Assembly: GCA_002937555.1 (NCBI GenBank)
Contig: PTKB01000004.1
Location: forward strand, 1-32,197
Length of the DNA: 32,197 nt
Source of the DNA: Alphaproteobacteria bacterium MarineAlpha10_Bin2
GTDB lineage: Bacteria > Pseudomonadota > Alphaproteobacteria > UBA828
Reading direction: 5' to 3'
Below are positions 28,334 through 32,197 of the stretch, in pieces. The translations under genes were made by a program, and so were the position numbers. The notes beneath the pieces are model-generated. The model was not told the DNA's origin. It did not search any database and saw only the letters and a list, made by a program, of their open reading frames with translations. Each line of letters begins with the position of its first letter. The first letter of the stretch is position 1.

Positions 28334-29047
28334 TTATTTTCCACCCAGCAAGACTTCCTTGGCCTGATTTATTTTTGCCGCCAAATAGTCGGATCCGCCT
28401 TGGTCCGGATGATTTTTGAGCTGAAGTTTGCGGTGGGCTTCGCGGATATCCTCTTCACTGCTGCTCGGCACGAGACCGAGCACGTCATAGGCCTCGTCCC
28501 GGCTCATCAGCGTCGCTCCGCCACGCGGAGCGCGCCGGGTTTGCGCGCCGCCATCGCGGTTTCGCCATTCCTCGCCGAAGACCCTGTCGATATAACTTTC
28601 GATGAGCCGCGCGGATTGTTCGTCATGCATATTGCATTCATCCAACAGATCGAGGAGTTCGGCCTCGGAAAGGTCGCGCAACTCGCGCCCTTGGAATTGT
28701 CCGCGCAGCACCGTGCCGTCCATCTCGCCGCTGTCATGGTCGAGCATCATGCGCAAATAGTCGGTTTCGACCGCGGATTGCTGGCCCGGCGACGGCGTGC
28801 CGCTCTGCCCGGGGCCACCGGCCCGCAAAGCGCGAAGGAGAAGCGGCAGGAAAATCAGGGTCAGCGGGATGGCGGCCAATTGCATCTTGCCCGTCACGCC
28901 GAGAAAAACCGCCACCGCGGCGCCCAAACCGAGAAAGCCCCACTTCAAGGCCTTGGCGACGCGCGACGGATTGGCGCTCTCGAACCAGCGGACGATCAGC
29001 AGTACCGCGACCAGCAGAGCAACGCCCAGTAAGAGATATTTCACCAT
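28334..29047 (-). CDS. Membrane-anchored J-domain protein (Tim14/Pam18-like C-terminus)
   Basis: N-terminal hydrophobic segments ([21 protein letters not shown]...) and C-terminal J-domain [56 protein letters not shown] with HPD motif. Start set at ATG 29047. Confidence 0.88.
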   Translation of the reverse strand: MVKYLLLGVALLVAVLLIVRWFESANPSRVAKALKWGFLGLGAAVAVFLGVTGKMQLAAIPLTLIFLPLLLRALRAGGPGQSGTPSPGQQSAVETDYLRMMLDHDSGEMDGTVLRGQFQGRELRDLSEAELLDLLDECNMHDEQSARLIESYIDRVFGEEWRNRDGGAQTRRAPRGGATLMSRDEAYDVLGLVPSSSEEDIREAHRKLQLKNHPDQGGSDYLAAKINQAKEVLLGGK

Positions 29048-29069
29048 GCTCTGACGGTTTCCTCCGGCC

Positions 29070-29783
29070 TTACTTGACCTGGTGGGAGATTTGTAAGGCT
29101 GCGCCGCCTTGGCGCTTGCCGAGTTTGTTGAGTGCCCGCCTCCCGCCGGCCGCATAGACGGCGACTGCGCCGAGCAGGCTCTTCAGTTGCGCAGCGCTGT
29201 GCGCATCGAATTGCAGATAGGCGCCGCCGGAGAGGCGCGCAATTTGGCGAAACGCCAGCGCCGCCTGGATTTCGCCGCCCTCATGGAACATAAAGGCCGG
29301 CACCTTCAACAGGCCAAGCTCACCCGCCATGGCGCACAGATCGTCGACATTCTCTTCCATGCAATCGCCGACGAACACCAGCGCGCCCAATTTTTTACGC
29401 TTGGATTCGCGGATTGCATGTTTCAAAACTTTACGGATTTGCGTGTGGCCGCCAAGGCAATAGACCGCGCTCATGTGGCGCACCAGCGCGCGCGAACTGT
29501 TGAGCCATTTGGTGGCGCGAAACTCGTTGAAGCCGCGGTAATAAACCAACTGAACGGAGAGGCCGCCAAGGGCTGCGGTAGACTGGAACATTTCCCCCTG
29601 AATTTGGCAGGCATGGTCCCAACTCGGCTCGCGGCTGGCGGTCGCGTCCATGGCGAACAGCAAGCGCCCCCGGCCCGCGCCTTTAAGCGGTGCGGGCGTG
29701 GCCGCAACCTTGTTCAGGAATCTGTCGATGTCCGACTTGGCGTTGTTGCCTTCGGCCGGCAGCCTGTTTTTCCGCTCTGACAT
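29070..29783 (-). CDS. vWA-domain protein
   Basis: [23 protein letters not shown] (MIDAS-like D-x-T-x-S), [37 protein letters not shown]. Start ATG 29783; 22 bp upstream of the J-protein start. Confidence 0.75.
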   Translation of the reverse strand: MSERKNRLPAEGNNAKSDIDRFLNKVAATPAPLKGAGRGRLLFAMDATASREPSWDHACQIQGEMFQSTAALGGLSVQLVYYRGFNEFRATKWLNSSRALVRHMSAVYCLGGHTQIRKVLKHAIRESKRKKLGALVFVGDCMEENVDDLCAMAGELGLLKVPAFMFHEGGEIQAALAFRQIARLSGGAYLQFDAHSAAQLKSLLGAVAVYAAGGRRALNKLGKRQGGAALQISHQVK

Positions 29784-29876
29784 GCAATTCTTCTCTTTTC
29801 CGCCGGCGATTCTAACGGCATTGCCGGTAGGTAGATAGGGGGCAAGGGACGTCGTCTCAAGAGGCGAGCGGCGGAA

Positions 29877-29905
29877 ACGCAAAAGGCGCCGCTGGTGCGG
29901 CGCCT
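29877..29905 (-). terminator. Rho-independent-type terminator
   Basis: Perfect 9-bp inverted repeat AGGCGCCGC-tggt-GCGGCGCCT at 29884-29905. On the minus strand it is followed by TTTTGCGTTT; lies just downstream of the 29967-30302 ORF. Confidence 0.7.
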
Positions 29906-29966
29906 CGTCGGGTCATGCGTGAAGTAAGAAGTAGCGCGGTGCCTTTACCGCGCGGCAAGCGGGCCT

Positions 29967-30302
29967 CTATTCGCGGAAGAAATCGAGCAAAGAGCGTTTT
30001 CGCGGCTTGGCGGCTTTGCTTTTCACCATCTTTTTGGGCGCCGACGCTGATTTTATTGGCTCGTTTACCATCGGACCGGCAGCATCGCCATTGCCGTTGG
30101 GCAGACTGAAAACGGTGGTCTCACGATACAGTTTGGCGGCTTGGTCGAACGCTTCTCGGACCACCTTTACCGACTGGAAATGGCGGGAATCGAATAGATC
30201 CCAGGCTTCCGCGACGGCTTCCTCCTCGTTGCGGCAACGCTGTTCGATCATCCAGCGGCCATCTTTGAGGGTCTGAACTTCAAAGACATTTGGGTTTTCC
30301 AT
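29967..30302 (-). CDS. Conserved-looking hypothetical protein (about 111 aa)
   Basis: ATG 30302 preceded by AAAGGATCG SD-like sequence. MENPNVFEVQTLKDGRWMIEQRCRNEEEAVAEAWDLFDSRHFQSVKVVREAFD... with a basic C-terminal tail; followed by a terminator. Confidence 0.65.
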   Translation of the reverse strand: MENPNVFEVQTLKDGRWMIEQRCRNEEEAVAEAWDLFDSRHFQSVKVVREAFDQAAKLYRETTVFSLPNGNGDAAGPMVNEPIKSASAPKKMVKSKAAKPRKRSLLDFFRE

Positions 30303-30490
30303 GTTCTTCGATCCTTTAGAGGCCCGATCGGATTGGACCGAGGGCGTAGTTAGGTCACCTTTCTCGCGGCTCATGAGGCGCTTGCTCACCGGAATAAGTG
30401 CCGCCGGTCAAACGCGCTCCATCACGCTAGCGTCGATAATGCCGCTAAAGTGGTTAAAAAAGTGTTTCTTTGGTGCATTAATTCAGAGGG

Positions 30491-31447
30491 TTAGACAGTA
30501 TCGGGAAGGAGTGCCAAACGCTCCCCGAGCAGCGCAAAGAATCCATCCGCGTCAATTTTCTCCAATACATTCGCGTTCGCCGCCTGGCCGCTTCGCGCAT
30601 GGACGTCGCACACCGTTTGGCCGATCGTGAGCGGGCTGGAGATTTCGATATCGACCCGCATGTCCTGGCCGGTGAACAAATCGGGCCGGAGGAGATAGGC
30701 GATGACGCAAGGGTCATGCAGCGGCGCCCCTTCGCCGAATGTCTCGATATATTGCGCGCCGTAAAAATCGAGCATGCCGGCAACGCATGTCGCCGCCGGA
30801 TTGCCGATCGCCCGGATCGCCTCGAGTCGCTCGGGTGTCGCCCGCGCCTGGTGGGTGACGTCAAGGCCGATCATCGTCAGTTTCAAGCCGGCCTCGAACA
30901 CGATATGCGCCGCGTGCGGGTCCGAATAAATATTGAACTCGGCGGCCGGCGTGATATTGCCGAGCGAGAGGGCACCGCCCATCAGAACCAATTGGCCGAT
31001 GTTCTCCACGATGTCCGGCGCCATCACGATGGCCATGGCGATATTGGTGAGCGGCCCGAGCGTCGCCAAGGTAATCGGCGCGTCGGCATGGCGCAGCGTA
31101 TCGACGAGCCAATCCACCGCATGGGCCGCCTCCACCGGGCGGCTCGGATCGGGCAGGCCGGCGCCATCGATGCCGCTCTTGCCATGCACATATTCCGCCG
31201 TTTCCAGGATCTTCACCATCGGCCGCGGGCAGCCGGCGAAGACCGCCACCTCGGGCCGGCCGGAAACGTCGCGGATGCGCCGCGCGTTGGCTTCTGTCAG
31301 CACCAGGGGAACATTTCCGGCCACGGCGCAAATGCCCAACAGATTGAGCTCCTCGGGCGAAGCCATCGCCAGCATCAGAGCGATGGCGTCGTCCTGTCCG
31401 GGATCGCAATCGATGATTAGCGGAAGCGCCTTGGCGGTATTGCTCAT
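30491..31447 (-). CDS. Nucleoside hydrolase (inosine-uridine preferring type)
   Basis: LPLIIDCDPGQDDAIALMLAMASPEELNLLGICAVAGNVPL, ITLATLGPLTNIAMAI, LVLMGGAL, AEFNIYSDPHAAHIVFEAG, PLHDPCVIAYLL. Start ATG 31447. Confidence 0.95.
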   Translation of the reverse strand: MSNTAKALPLIIDCDPGQDDAIALMLAMASPEELNLLGICAVAGNVPLVLTEANARRIRDVSGRPEVAVFAGCPRPMVKILETAEYVHGKSGIDGAGLPDPSRPVEAAHAVDWLVDTLRHADAPITLATLGPLTNIAMAIVMAPDIVENIGQLVLMGGALSLGNITPAAEFNIYSDPHAAHIVFEAGLKLTMIGLDVTHQARATPERLEAIRAIGNPAATCVAGMLDFYGAQYIETFGEGAPLHDPCVIAYLLRPDLFTGQDMRVDIEISSPLTIGQTVCDVHARSGQAANANVLEKIDADGFFALLGERLALLPDTV

Positions 31448-31463
31448 AATATGTCCTCGCTGA

Positions 31464-32197
31464 TTATTGGCCGCTCCCCTCACCGATCTTGTCATCGGCA
31501 AGCGAGAGAAGCTCCGGATTGCCGCCGGCGGCGGCGGTATTTACAGTCAGTGTGCGTTCGGTGGCGAAACGGTGCAGATAGCGCGGCCCGCCGGCCTTCG
31601 GTCCGGTGCCGGACAACCCCTCGCCGCCGAACGGTTGCACGCCAACGACGGCGCCAATCATGTTGCGGTTGACGTAAATATTGCCGATGCGCGCGCGCCC
31701 GGCGATGCGCCGGACGGTCGAATCGATGCGGCTTTGTATTCCCAAGGTAAGTCCGTAGCCGGTTTCGTTTATGGCATCCACAACGGCATCCAATTGGCCG
31801 GAGGTGAAGCGGACAATGTGCAGGATGGGACCGAAGATTTCACCTTCCAATTGGGAGAGGCCGCTAATTTCGAAAGCTTGCGGCGAAAAATAGAAACCTT
31901 ACCCGGTATCTTTTCCCGTCGGCGCAACGCCTTGCAACGTCGCTTCGCGCGCGCATCACATCGAGCGCGTCTGCATCGATCAACGGCCCGACATCGGTCG
32001 CAAGCAAAAGCGGATCGCCGACTTCTATTTCTTGCAAGGCGCCGTCCAGCTTGGCGATAAAAGCGGCGGCGATTTCCTCCTGCACAAAAACCACGCGCAG
32101 GCAGGAACAGCGCTGCCCGGCACTGGAAAAGGCCGAGGTCAGCGCGTCGGCAACCGCCTGCTCCAAAAGCGCGCTGGAATCGACAATCATGACGTTT
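31464..32197 (-). pseudogene. putA: Bifunctional proline dehydrogenase/P5C dehydrogenase PutA, 3' part, disrupted by a frameshift and an in-frame stop (or assembly error); truncated by window edge
   Basis: Frame 1: MIVDSSALLEQAVADALTSAFSSAGQRCSCLRVVFVQEEIAAAF...DVGPLIDADALDVMRA. Coding then continues in another frame as EATLQGVAPTGKDTG*GFYFSPQAFEISGLSQLEGEIFGPILHIVRF...PFGGEGLSGTGPKAGGPRYLHRFATERTLTVNTAAAGGN, a PutA-type C-terminus. Confidence 0.8.

Noticed and set aside
1-32197. CRISPR arrays, tRNA/rRNA genes, transposases, phage or defence-system genes
   Set aside because: No regularly spaced repeats, tRNA cloverleaf, rRNA-like stretch or mobile-element protein motif was seen on either strand by reading.

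Overview
The window is a GC-rich bacterial chromosomal segment. Gene content and order (hopanoid genes, sdhE-mfd next to recG) suggest an alphaproteobacterium. It is densely coded, mostly on the minus strand. The left third (about 1-11.8 kb) is a hopanoid/isoprenoid locus: partial hpnG, shc, dxs, a PagL-like lipid A deacylase, a DUF1801 protein, cutA, hpnA, a CDP-alcohol phosphotransferase opposite a LicC/IPCT-like nucleotidyltransferase, hpnD, hpnC and dxr. The middle holds a pterin-4a-carbinolamine dehydratase, mfd, sdhE, recG, a DUF502 protein, and a type III PKS plus ICMT-type methyltransferase operon. The right part holds a lipoprotein, a SPOR-domain D,D-carboxypeptidase, an amidase, a pgm/ugd/galU sugar-nucleotide operon, a Tim14/Pam18-like J-protein with a vWA protein, a nucleoside hydrolase, and a putA 3' region disrupted by a frameshift and an in-frame stop. 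I found no CRISPR array, tRNA, rRNA or mobile element. The best leads are the nucleotidyltransferase/CDP-alcohol transferase pair inside the hopanoid locus, the membrane J-protein/vWA pair, the type III PKS/methyltransferase operon, the N-terminally extended PagL-like protein, and a 68-aa ORF preceded by clustered inverted repeats. All functional calls come from reading motifs; no database search was run.
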